From the NCBI GenBank assembly GCA_963575745.1, contig CAUYUJ010016064.1, positions 62,001 to 126,000 on the forward strand: a DNA stretch of 64,000 bases, given 5' to 3'. The translations under genes and the position numbers were made by a program. Shown piece by piece: positions 30,691-41,143 of this stretch (within the stretch, counting starts at the first letter, position 1; every line of letters starts with the position of its first letter). This DNA comes from Prorocentrum cordatum (Eukaryota > Sar > Dinophyceae > Prorocentrales > Prorocentraceae). The notes under the pieces are model-generated. The model did no database searches. It was given only the letters and a program-made list of their open reading frames with translations, and had not been told where the DNA came from.

Positions 30691-32321
30691 TGGGCTGGAA
30701 TGAGTTTGAGCGTTTCCTTATGTAGTTTTCTGATCCCACCAGCCCTCTGGGCGTAGGTGCTTGGAGCAGCTAGCTCTTGGCCCTCTGGGCTTCAATGGTA
30801 TAGAGTCTAGAGAGATCGCTCTCTCTCTCTCTCTCTCTCTCTCCCGAGAATCCCACCAGCCCTCTGGGCGGAGGTGCTTTAGCGAGCTTCTTCTTCCAGC
30901 TTGCCTCATCCCCTTCGGGGAAGGGTGTACCCCTCCCCCTACCCACCCCCTTGGCCTGGAAGGAGGTTCGCGAGGGGTTGAAGCGTCCATGACGGCCTCA
31001 GCGAGAAGGCAAAAAACCATGCAAGGTTTTGCGTCAAGTCTGGCCTCTTTGGGGCCAAGGTTGAGTAAGCCCCCCCCATTCTTCAATCGAACTCCTGCTA
31101 GGTGGCCCCAAGATGGCCCCCAAGGTTCGCAGAAGGGCCCCACGAGGGCTCTAAAAGGCGCCCGGGAGGCCCCAAGAGGCCCGCAAGGGGTCCCCGAGAG
31201 GCTCCCCAGAGACCCCGACGAGGCCCCGGGGGGCCTGTGCTTCGCTGCGTTTGCATTGGCTTGCCGAGTTCTTCTCTGTTGTCCTTGTGTTCCGTGCCCA
31301 GGTGGGCCCTGGGCAGCCCTTGGAAGCCCCCGGGGGAGCCCTGTCAGGCCATGGGCGGCGCCCCAAGGCCCCCCAGGGCCACGGAAAACCAGGAAAACGA
31401 GGAAAGCCCCCCAAAAAACAGTGCAAGCAAGGCGTGGAACCAAGAGAAACAACAATACCATATGCTAGCACAGCGAAGAACAATGAAAAGCAGATACACC
31501 GATGATTGCACATCAAAAGCCAATGAATCCGTGATGTGTCCTTATTGTTTCGTATGGTTGTTTCCTTGTTTGTCATTGCTTGGCATTGCTTTCCTTGTTG
31601 TTCCGCGCCTGTGGGCACCAAACTATTGGCCGACGGTGAGATGGGGAGGTCACCTGCGCAGAAAGCATTCCATGTGGAAGGCAACCAACCGAAGGGTTGG
31701 AACGAGGGAGGGGAGCTTCACTTCGAACACAAATTCGACCAGTTTCTTCTCTGGCTGATTTACTACGTTGGGGAAACGAACAGAAGCCCCACCAGAGGGG
31801 AGGAGGAAGGAGAGGGCATGGGAGGGGGAGGGACGGGGAGGCGGGGAAGGTCGAAGACGGAGGGGGAGGAGAGGGAGGAGGGGAGGGGAGGGGAAGCTAC
31901 TGACGGAGGCGTCCTGGGGCGCCGACCGCGCCATGACGCTCGCTGGCGGCATTGCGCATGCTCGTCGGAGGAGGGATGCGGAGGAGAGGTGGGGAGGAGG
32001 GCTTCGAAGCCAGAGCACGTCCGCTGCTGAAGGCGCGACTCCGGTCTCGGGCCAGGGCAGGGGGTGTGCCCACTCAGATATACATTCCGGTGTGAGCATA
32101 CATGATCCAGGGTCGAGGGTTCCCACGAGTCCCCACCCCCAGAGAACGCGCTTCTTTATTCGCGGCGATAACGGGCGTTAGCAAGCGCCAGCAGGCTACA
32201 GCTATCGTGGACCGCAGCAGCTCAACAGGCTGGGGGATGAGAACCCGCACAGCCGCCTCAACAGAGTGAGGCTGTCAGGGAGAAGCAGGAGCGTTGGGAA
32301 TAGACAGTTGGGGCTTCTGCC
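30690..32321. other. Spacer sequence without recognised genes
   Basis: Contains two copies of TCCCACCAGCCCTCTGGGCG (about 30735 and 30850) flanking a (CT)n at 30817-30842, GGCCCCAAG-type satellite at about 31080-31390, AT-richer unique sequence at 31390-31760, and a GGGAGG purine tract at 31795-31905. Several frames of about 200 codons cross it but are compositional. Nothing here recurs in copies 1 or 2 apart from the shared satellite type. Confidence 0.6.
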
Positions 32322-32341
32322 TATTCGTCATCCTCCGTCGT
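32322..32341. repeat. Target-site duplication, left copy, of the MAPEG retrogene
   Basis: Sequence tattcgtcatcctccgtcgt, identical over 20 bases to 33566-33585. The bases just outside differ, so this is a bounded direct repeat. It abuts the T-run (A-rich tail on the minus strand) of the retrogene. Confidence 0.92.
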
Positions 32342-32358
32342 TTTTTTGTTTTCTTCCT
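32341..32358 (-). other. A-rich tail of the MAPEG retrogene
   Basis: On the plus strand seven T, then G, four T, C and two T; on the minus strand this reads as an interrupted A tail at the 3' end, directly against the target-site duplication. The last A could belong to either the tail or the duplication. This is what target-primed integration of a polyadenylated mRNA leaves. Confidence 0.8.
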
Positions 32359-32770
32359 CGTGTCTTCTCCCTGTTATCAATCAACATGGTTTGGGCAACG
32401 CTGTCGCGGGCCGAGCTTCCTGCTCACGCGCGAGACTGGGCGAGAGCCTCTAACCCACCAGCCCGACAACGAGCTTTACAGCACAACAACAAAACTGTCC
32501 CGAGTGACCGCTCCACGCAAAACAGTTGCCTGCACGTCCTCATGGCCAATCAACCGAGCTCGACTAACGCCCCAGCTTGGTTAGCGCCAAGGCGCGCATC
32601 TCCTGCTGAAGGATGTTTGGAGAAAAATGAAGTGCAGGTGACGATGTCCCACTGACATATAAGTTTGGGTTCTAGAGGGTGCGGTTCCACCTCCGGTTCT
32701 GGTTGCACAGGTTGTGTAACTTAGACCGCTTCGACATGCGGCAGCACCAGGCTTTCGAGTGTTCATCGTC

Positions 32771-33466
32771 TCACTGCGATGCCAAAGGAGGCTTGTATGC
32801 CGCATCCCAGGCAACGCCCTTCGAAATTACAGCCGCTGCTGGCTTTGAGCCGACCAGGAGGAGCATCAGGGTCGTGACACCAGAGAGGAACACAACAAGT
32901 GGAACAAGTAATGGCGAAATGTTTGTCAAGTCCGTGTGAAAGTCCGAGGCCTTGGCGCATTTGTAGACGATTGCCCAAAACAGATAGAATATGATAGCGA
33001 AATTGACCTGACAGGGAATTTCGACCATGTTATTAAACTTGCCATATAAGCCATAGCATACCGGGTAGAGGTATCGCATAACCACGTAGATCCACCCGAG
33101 CACTGCAGAAGTGCTGGGATTTACGAACAACGCATGCAACCACAGCACCAGGAAGAACGGGATACATTGCTCTATCGTATTGATGACACCGCGGTCAGCA
33201 ATGTTGAGGGCAGTCTGCTTCTGACTCTCATCCATCTCTGCGAACTTGAACGCAATCTGGTTGCCCAAGAACGTGTACCACATGACGATCCAACCCAAAG
33301 TCACGCCGACTACCCCATATAAGTCTTCAGGACCAGGAAACCCATTCACGGCCCCACCTGGGCCAACACCGATCAGTGCGCCACCAACCAGGACAGTTGA
33401 GATGAGCAAGCAAACTGGGAGCACCGACACCGTGAAGTTTTCATCACCCCAAGGGTACTTGGCCAT
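32771..33466 (-). CDS. MAPEG-family membrane protein, intact retrogene
   Basis: 231 residues from ATG 33466 (MAKYPWGDEN); the frame runs up to a GTG at 33523, but that lies in the 5' UTR of the inferred mRNA. Five or six hydrophobic segments (about 12-34, 50-72, 98-116, 121-142, 152-170, 183-207). DRGVINTIEQ (Arg92, Asn96, Glu99) and VVMRYLYPVCYG (Arg131) match the conserved R-x3-N-x2-E and Arg/Tyr motifs of the eicosanoid/glutathione MAPEG superfamily, whose members are microsomal glutathione-using enzymes of about 150 residues; this one has a C-terminal extension. Activity is not proven. The gene is intronless, has a relic spliced leader 77 bases upstream, an A-rich tail and a target-site duplication, and occurs once. 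Confidence 0.85.
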   Translation of the reverse strand: MAKYPWGDENFTVSVLPVCLLISTVLVGGALIGVGPGGAVNGFPGPEDLYGVVGVTLGWIVMWYTFLGNQIAFKFAEMDESQKQTALNIADRGVINTIEQCIPFFLVLWLHALFVNPSTSAVLGWIYVVMRYLYPVCYGLYGKFNNMVEIPCQVNFAIIFYLFWAIVYKCAKASDFHTDLTNISPLLVPLVVFLSGVTTLMLLLVGSKPAAAVISKGVAWDAAYKPPLASQ

Positions 33467-33542
33467 ACTGCTTGCTCGTGGGTGTAGCTTTGCGAAGACC
33501 CCGCGGGATACCGCTTCAGGCACAGCGACGTGTGCAAGATGG

Positions 33543-33564
33543 CTTGAGCCGAAATGGCTACGGC
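33543..33564 (-). other. Relic dinoflagellate spliced leader at the 5' end of the MAPEG retrogene
   Basis: On the minus strand the 22 bases begin GCCGTAGCCATTT and end CGGCTCAAG. They match the known dinoflagellate spliced leader (first base variable) with one change, T to C at position 14. Only one base separates it from the right target-site duplication, so the inserted molecule began at the mRNA 5' end. Confidence 0.93.
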
Positions 33565-33565
33565 A

Positions 33566-33585
33566 TATTCGTCATCCTCCGTCGT
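33566..33585. repeat. Target-site duplication, right copy, of the MAPEG retrogene
   Basis: Perfect 20-base match to 32322-32341. Beyond it the sequence (gagcagcttgcgcgg) is unrelated to that beyond the left copy, so the empty site can be inferred as ...gcttctgcc, one copy of the 20-mer, then gagcagcttg. Confidence 0.92.
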
Positions 33586-33589
33586 GAGC

Positions 33590-34900
33590 AGCTTGCGCGG
33601 CCACCTCCGGGCTGTCTTGGGTCCCAGCCTGCTCGTAAGTGGTGTCCTCCGGGGGGGCCCTCTTGAAGTCTCCTGGAGCAGTATTGTAGCCCCCTTGGGG
33701 GAGTCTTGGAACCTTCTTGGGCCCTCTCGGTCTCGCGCCGTCCTGGGACCGTCTGGAGCCATTTCGGTCTCCTCCAGGGGACCAGTTTGGCCCACTCGGG
33801 ATCCTCTTGGGGCAGTGCTGGACCAGATTGGGACCCTCTCGGGGCGCCCTCTGGCTGCTTCAAGGCCCTCTCGGAGTCATCTTCAATCGAAGCTAAAACC
33901 ACGCGGGCGCTTCGCGCATGCTCAGGTTCTAGTCTAAGGCGGATCTCAAGCTCATCCTGTGCCTGCCCTCCATGTGGAAGCCAAGTTCGTCTCATTCCTC
34001 CTCGCTCTCCTCACCATCCGTCTCCTCTCCCCGCTAATCCCCACTGCCATCCTCCTCACCTGGTTCGTCCTCCTCTCTTGTCTATCTCATGACCTGACAC
34101 CTGTTGCACGCACAGGCACCGACGGAAGAGGGGGAAGCAGCGATGGGGCAGCGGGAAAGGAGGGATGAGGGGAGGAGGCACGAGAGGAGAGAGGAGGCAT
34201 GGAAGACAGGGAAGGGAACGGAGGCCCCCGCTTCTGCATGCGCCAATGACCGCCACGGCGGCGACGCCGCTGGCCTGCTGGTACGCTCCAGGAGGATCCC
34301 GCCCGGAAGGAAGGGCATGGAGAAGAGACGACCGATCCAGAGGGGCCCTGGGAGGCCGCCGCGGAGTCCCCGAAAGAACCGAGGCAGTACCCGAAGTCAA
34401 GTTGTGCGAGAACCTCCTTGCTCCTGGGAGGGGGGGGGGTGCTGGGGGGCCTCTTGGGGTCTCCAAGAGGGTCATAAGGGGTGCATGCTGGGAGCCATAC
34501 CCGCCAGCACAGCTCGCAAGACCCCTCTCGGCCCCCCCCTGGAATCAATCCCTCTTGGCTTCCTCTCGGAGCTCTCTCGGGGCCTCTTCAGCCGCCTTGG
34601 GGGCCCCTTCAACCGCATCGGGGGGCCATCCTGGGCCCGCTTGGAACGCCTTGGGGCGACCAGGAAGGCCCCATCAGGTCGTTTTCCCGGGAGTGTCCAT
34701 AAGGCTCTCTTGGGATGTTTTGGGGGGTGAGGCCATCGAAGGCCATCTCAGAGCGCTGCAAAACCTTCTTGGGCGGATTTTGGCGGTCTTCAGGGCCTCT
34801 TGGTGACTCCGAGAGGCCGTCTAAGGGCGCCTTGGCCAGCCGAGGGGCCGAAAGGGCGAAAAACACCTGGACGAAATCTGGCCCCAGACCCCGCGGGCTA
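33590..34900. repeat. TCTTGGGGCC-type satellite in the spacer
   Basis: Same short-unit family as the large satellite fields of the copies, mostly in the TCTTGGG orientation, with a GGGAGGAGGCACGAGAGGAG purine stretch at about 34130-34200. Open frames of 130-210 codons here are compositional. No gene recognised. Confidence 0.75.
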
Positions 34901-34972
34901 AACTAGGTTAGAGCGTGCTGCCCCAAGCCCCAGGAGTCCTGACACCCGCTGAACACGTATACACACATAGGT

Positions 34973-35250
34973 TCCTCAAACAGCGCTTGCACTTAGAGGT
35001 TCTTACCTGGCTTAACCATCTCGGGGGGGATGGCGGCTTTCGCGGGCGGTGCCGCCCGTCGCCGCCGTCTCCGTCGCCGTCGCCAGCGCTCGGGACGAGT
35101 GGCGGTTTTTGAGGGCGGTGCCGCCCGTCGCCGCCGTCACCGCCGTCGCCGCCGCCGCCGTCGCCGCCGCTCGGGGCGAGTGGCGGTTTTTTGCGGGCGG
35201 TGCCGCCCGTCGCCGCCGTCGCCGTTGTATAGTTTTTACTTTCTTAAACA
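34973..35250. repeat. Junction segment: GC-rich 70-85-bp repeats before copy 2
   Basis: Begins CCTCAAACAGCGCTTGCACT, a diverged version of 27691 in the copies, and then three units of GGGCGGTGCCGCCCGTCGCC with CTCGGGNCGAGTGGCGGTTT linkers, then a short AT-rich stretch into the first base of copy 2. It resembles a shortened, diverged relative of 27690-27930, suggesting an older partial copy of the unit end. Confidence 0.6.
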
Positions 35251-35407
35251 TATGTTCTACCACCCTCACCCCCTGGATTCTTCCACCCCCCGGGAACCGA
35301 TGCAAAACATATATGGCTATGACTCAATGTCCATCCGACCTGTGAATTCACACTATTCCAGCCAACCCGGTATCGCCCCCCCCCCGCCATCCTCTGCAAC
35401 AGATATT

Positions 35408-36287
35408 CGACATTCGCGCACATTCGTTCATCACAAATCATAAAACCCAGCAATCCCATACAACAAATGGGACGAAGTGCGCACGCGTGCGTCGTCGCGA
35501 GCGCATGCCGAAACCCTTCAAAAACCTTCGACGCCAGAAGAACTCCTGAGTGGCAAAAACAACATATAAAAACACAAGTTTTCGCAACGCGGATGTTCAA
35601 CAAAAGCATGCGCGCGCTCTTGCAAATTCTTACAAAAACCATGGCCGTCAACAACTTTCAGAAAAAACTACGAAACGGGTTCCGCGCGCGCATGTCAAAA
35701 TCGTTCGGACGCCCTTGCCCGCGAGTTGCCGCGACACCCCCATTACAACGAATGGGACGAAAAGCACACGCGCGCGTCGCCGCGCGCGCATGCCGAAATC
35801 CTTCAAAAACCTGCGGTGCCGGAAAGATGTCAAAATCGACTGTCCGGAAAACGTACAACAACACAAGGTCTCGCAACAAAGATGTTCAACAAGAGCGTGC
35901 GCGCGCTCTTGCTAATTTTTGGTGCAGCAAATTGTCAATCTTTCATAACATACTACCAAACGGACTTCGCGCGCGCGCATGTCGAAATCGTCCGAACGCC
36001 CTTGCGCGCGTGCTGGGGTGGCACGATCCGTGTCAAAAAGTACCGTGCGAGCCACTCTCGCGCGTCTGCCGCGAGCGCATTTCGAATTCCTTCCAAAACC
36101 TGCATCACCGACGCGAAGGCGCCGTCATCGTCGCCAGCGTGATCGGCACCCGCGCCGTCAATCGCCACTATCATCACCACCGCCATCATCATCATCAGCA
36201 TCATCATCATCACCATCATCATCATCATCCTCATCAGCATCATCATCATCATCGTCATCGTCATCATCATCATCATCATCATCATCC

Positions 36288-36330
<43 letters not shown>

Positions 36331-36700
36331 TATCATCATCATCATCATCGTGTCTACAACGATCGCCACCAACATCGCCACTATCATTGTCATCGTGTCC
36401 ACAAGTGCCGAAGTCGCCATGATACCGCACCCGACCGAGCCGCCGACTCGCACTCAAGTTCCCGCTGGGATGTGCCGAACGGTCAACACCACCGCGGCCT
36501 CGTCGGTCGCGCCAAACTACATGGCCGCTGCGCGCGCGCATGCGCGGGCTGGCGCGGCCGCAGAGATGCACCAGCCAGCGCCAAGCACTCATCGCAGTCG
36601 CCGCCGCATGAGGTTTGCAAACCAAGTTGCGGGTGGGTGGGTGGGATGGTTGCGCGAGCAGTGGAGTGGACAATTCACTGCGAACAGAAATTAATTCTCC
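35408..36700. repeat. Block A, copy 2, with (TCA)n at about 36168-36350
   Basis: Counterpart of 150-1440. The (TCA)n tract is interrupted differently from copy 1, as expected for a fast-mutating microsatellite. No gene. Confidence 0.8.
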
Positions 36701-37079
36701 TTTCTAAAAAGAAAACTAGGTTCTACCACCCTCCACACCCCCGGATTTAACGATCCCCCCTTTTCGTATGCAAATTCCAAATGATTATGCCCCATCGCCC
36801 ATCCTAAATATGAATTTACACTATCCCAGGGGCCGGCATCGCCCCCCCTCGCCACCCTCTGCAATTACCCTGGCGACGCAACCAACCCCTGCGCAATGCG
36901 GGGCAGGAGTAGCTTGTGAGCATGTACTTTTGCGAGCGGCAGTCGGAAGGTTCGCAGATCCCCAACCAAGGGAAAAACGATGAGTAACTAAGTGAACCCC
37001 TGAGTCACTGAGGAAAACGCAAGGTCCAAAAGGAGACTGTGGGCAGGGGACTTGCTTGAAACGTCGGCGGGGCAGCATC

Positions 37080-38120
37080 AACATGACGTGGCCGCCCAGG
37101 GACGGCGAGGTCCTGCTCAGGTCTGCGAAGCGCCTCACTCCGCTGGACCCACCGGCAGACCTCGAAAGCGGCGAGCCCAACAGCAGCCCGCGAAAGTGGC
37201 GACACTTTCGCAGGTAACCCCCCAGGGACGGGGAGGTTTACGTCGGGCCCGCGCGGTGCTTCACCCCGCTGGACCCACCAGCAGCCTTCGAAAGCAGCGA
37301 CACTTTCGCAGATCGCAGCTCCCAAGGGACGGCGAGGTCTACCTCAGGTCTGCGCGGTGCCTGACTCCGCTGGACCCACCACCAGCCCTCGAAAGTGGCG
37401 ACTGCTTCGCAGATCGCAGCCCCCCCCCCAGGGACGGCGAGGTCTACCTCTGATCCGCTGCGCTGGACCCGCCAGCAACCCGCGAAAACGGTGACAGTTT
37501 CGCGGATCGCAGCCCCCCAGGGACGGCGAGGTCTACCTCAGGTCCGCGCGGTGCCTCACTCCGCTGGACTCACCAGCAGCCCACGAAAGCGGCGACAGTT
37601 TCGCAGATCGCAGCCCCCAAAGGACGGCGAGGTCTACCTCGGGCGCGCGCAGTGCCGCACTCCGTTGGGCCCACCAACAGCCCGACAGGTTCGCAGATCG
37701 CAGCCCCCCAGGGACGGCGAGGTCTACCTCAGGTCCGCGCGGTGCCCCACTCGGCTGAACCCACCACCACACAGCGAAAGCGGCGACACATTCGCAGATC
37801 GCAGCCCCCAACGGACGGCGAGGTCTACCGCAGGTCCGCGCGGTGCCTCACACTGCTGGACCCACCAGCAGCCCTCGAAAGCGGCTACATTTTCGCAGAT
37901 CGCAGCCCCCAAGGGAAGGCGAGGTCGACCTCAGGACCGCGCGGTGCCTCACTCCGCTGGACCCACCACCAGCCCTCGAAACCGGCGGCAGTTTCGCAGA
38001 TCGCAGCCCCCCCGGGACGGCGAGGGCTACCTCAGGCCCACGCGGTGCCTCACCTCGCTGGACCCACTAGCAGCCCCCGAAAGCGGCGACAGTTTCGCAG
38101 ATCACAGCCCCCCAGCGACG
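37080..38120. repeat. About 100-bp minisatellite, copy 2
   Basis: Counterpart of 1821-2880. One unit has lost about 16 bases near 37456 compared with copy 1; unit number is otherwise preserved. Confidence 0.9.
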
Positions 38121-38236
38121 GCGAAGAGAAGGCAGGATCAGGAAGGAGGCGGGGGGCGGGAGGCGGGAGCAGGGAGACGCGACCCCACCGCTCCATTCAA
38201 AACGGATACCCAACCAAGGGGGGGTGGGAAACAATA

Positions 38237-39290
38237 CTACGCGCGCACACTCGGTTATCACAAATCATAAGTTGCCAAAAACTCCGTTGCAAAAAGCGGG
38301 TCGAAATACACACGCGCGCGTGGTCGCGCGCGCATGCCGACATCAAAAACCTCCAGGTCCAGAAAAAATGCCAAAATCCATTAGCCAAAAAAATGTATAG
38401 CTTAGAAATGGTCTCGCAGCACGGGCTTCCCCCCGCACCACCCCACACCACCCCGACAAAAAAAACGTTCGCGCGCGCTCTTGCGAATCCCGAAGAAAGC
38501 CATAGGTTTCCAACATGTCCTAAAATGCTACCAAACAGGCTTCGCGCGCGCATGCCGAAATCGTTCGGACACCCTTTGCGCGCGTGCCGTCGCGAAACTC
38601 CCTGGCAACAAATGGGACCCGTCTTCGGCTTCGGAAAAAATCGAACGGCCAAAAATATAAACACACAAGGTCCCGCGACACGGGTGACAACGATAAAAGA
38701 GAAGAAACAAAAAACGTGCGCGCGCTCTTGCGAATCCTTAATACGGCCATGCGGTGTTCAACATTGTTCCTAGAATGTTACCAAACGAGTTTCGCTCGCG
38801 CGCATGTCGAAATTGTTCGAATGCCCTTGCACGCATGATGGAGTGGCACGACCCGTGTCACAAAATACCATGCGAGCCACTCTCGCGCGTCTGCCGCGCG
38901 CGCATGTTGAATTCAACCGAAAACCTGCATCTCCGACGCGAAGGCGGCGCTTTCGCTGGCTGCCCCGCCGTCGCTCCCCGCATCGTCACCAACATCGCCA
39001 CGATCGTCATCGTGTCCACAAATGTCGACGTTCCCATGATACCGCGCCCGCCCATGCCGCCGACTCGCGCTGAAGTGTCCGCTGGGATGTGCCGAGCGGT
39101 CAGCGCCACCGCGTTCGCGTCCGCCGCGCCAAACTAGCTGGCCGCTGCGCGCGCGAGCATGCGCGGGCTAGCGCGGCCGCAGGGATGCACCAGCCAACAC
39201 CCAGCACTCATCGCAATCGCCCCCGCATGGGTTTTGCAAACCAAGTTGCGGGTGGGTGGGTGGGGTGATTGTGCGAGCAGTGGATCTGAC
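38237..39290. repeat. Block A prime, copy 2
   Basis: Counterpart of 2990-4050, including the cactctcgcgcgtctgccgc and GGGTGGGTGGG landmarks. No gene. It is followed by the CATA/GCATAC tract (39378-39765) and the GCCCC minisatellite (39870-40205). Confidence 0.75.
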
Positions 39291-40289
39291 AACTTGAAGT
39301 TCTCCAAGTGAATTGCACCACCTCAACTGCACCGCATAGACTGCAAGAACCTACTGTTTGGAGCCAACGCTGGCTGTGTACGTATACACACATAGATATG
39401 TATGTGTGAAAACCTGCACAACCAGAAATGCACACATACATGCACACATGCATGCGCGCGCGCATACATGCATGCATACACTACGTACGTGCATACATAC
39501 AGACATGCATAAATACGTGCATGACTGCATACACGCACACATATCCACCACCGTGCCGCTGGGCACCGAATGGGCGCGTCCTCAGGTCGGTTGCTCAATC
39601 CCCAAAGCCTCATATACATACGCATACACACACGCATGCGCATGCGCAGACGCATACGCATACGCATACGCATACGCACACATGTACGCGTGCACACAAA
39701 CATGCACATGCACATGCATATGCACATATACACACAGACACATGCTCCTACACATACACACATAAGCACCTCTCAATTATATAATCATTTACATAAATGG
39801 ATACCAAAACGTAACACCCCAAATTTGCTGATAAGAGTGCAAGGGCGGCGACGGGGGGCGAAAGTATGCTCCCGCAAATCACCCCCGCATGCCGCTCCCA
39901 AATATTGCCCCCACGCGTTGCCCCCACGCATTGCCCCCCAAATATCGCCCACGTGGTCTGCCCCAAAGCTTCGCCCCCAAACATCGCCCCCAAAGTTCGC
40001 CCCGCGCCGTGCCCTCGTGGATTGCCCCCACGTGCGACTCAAAAGAGTCGCCCCCGTAAACTGCCCCCAAGCATTGTGGAATGCCCCCATGGGTTGCCCC
40101 CGTGCACCGCCCACATGCATTGCCCACGCGCACTGCCCAAAAGAATCACCCCAAAGTATCGCCCCGCCCCCGCGCATCGCACCCACGCGTTGCCCCCAAG
40201 CATAGCATCCAGGGACAGAGACCTCCATCCAGCCACGCACGCGAAGAGAGGAAGTAAGACCACCACCCCCGACTCTGGCAAGCCGATCC

Positions 40290-40339
40290 ATATGTGCGTA
40301 TATATCTATATCCATATACATATATACATATGCGGCAGC

Positions 40340-40384
<45 letters not shown>

Positions 40385-40536
40385 CCACATGATCATACAT
40401 ATTCGCCTTCACCGCGGCCGCCGATCGATATCTTCTTTCTCCGTTCCCTTCTCCTGTCTCTTCCTTTCTCTCCTCCCCCTCCTCCTCTTCCCCCATCCTC
40501 CCCCCCCCGTGCTATTCCTTCTCGGAATCATCGAAA

Positions 40537-40611
<75 letters not shown>

Positions 40612-40925
40612 CAGGAAGAAGAAGAAGAAGAAAAAAATGATATATATATATATATATATAAGAAAAAACTTCCCAGAGATAATGTTTGTTTTTTGTTGTT
40701 TCTGTTTTTTTATGTGTTGAAGGTTTTCTTTGATGTTGGCGATTTCGCAAATCTCGCCCCCCCCCCCCCCCTCCTCCTCCTCCTCCTCCGTCTCCTCCCT
40801 CCTCCTCCCCCCCCCTCCTCGCCCACCCCCTCCCCCTCCTCCTCCCCTCCGCCTCCACCTTCTCCCTCTTCTCCTCCCCCCCCCCCCCCCCTCCTTCTCA
40901 TCTCCTCCCCCTCTCCCCCTCCTCC
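40290..40925. repeat. Microsatellite cluster, copy 2
   Basis: Counterpart of 5040-5885. (CA)n blocks at 40348-40376 and 40538-40613 are expanded, the poly(C)-(CCA)n pair is missing, and a GAAGAAGAAG stretch plus (AT)n at 40638-40660 replace the copy 1 arrangement. Confidence 0.9.
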
Positions 40926-41143
40926 GTTGCGCCGCCGGCCGTCAGCATGGGGGTAGGTACCGCAATTCCACCGATTGCTACCCAATCTGTCGCAACCGTT
41001 GCGCTGCTATGTTTCCAGGCGGAGCGCACGCATCGAGGTCTACAAAAGATGGTGGTTCATACGTGCGCGCACGCATCGCACCGACTGCCATCGACTACGA
41101 CTGCGTCGCGCATCATGCGCGCTCGCACGGCGCGGCCGCCTCC

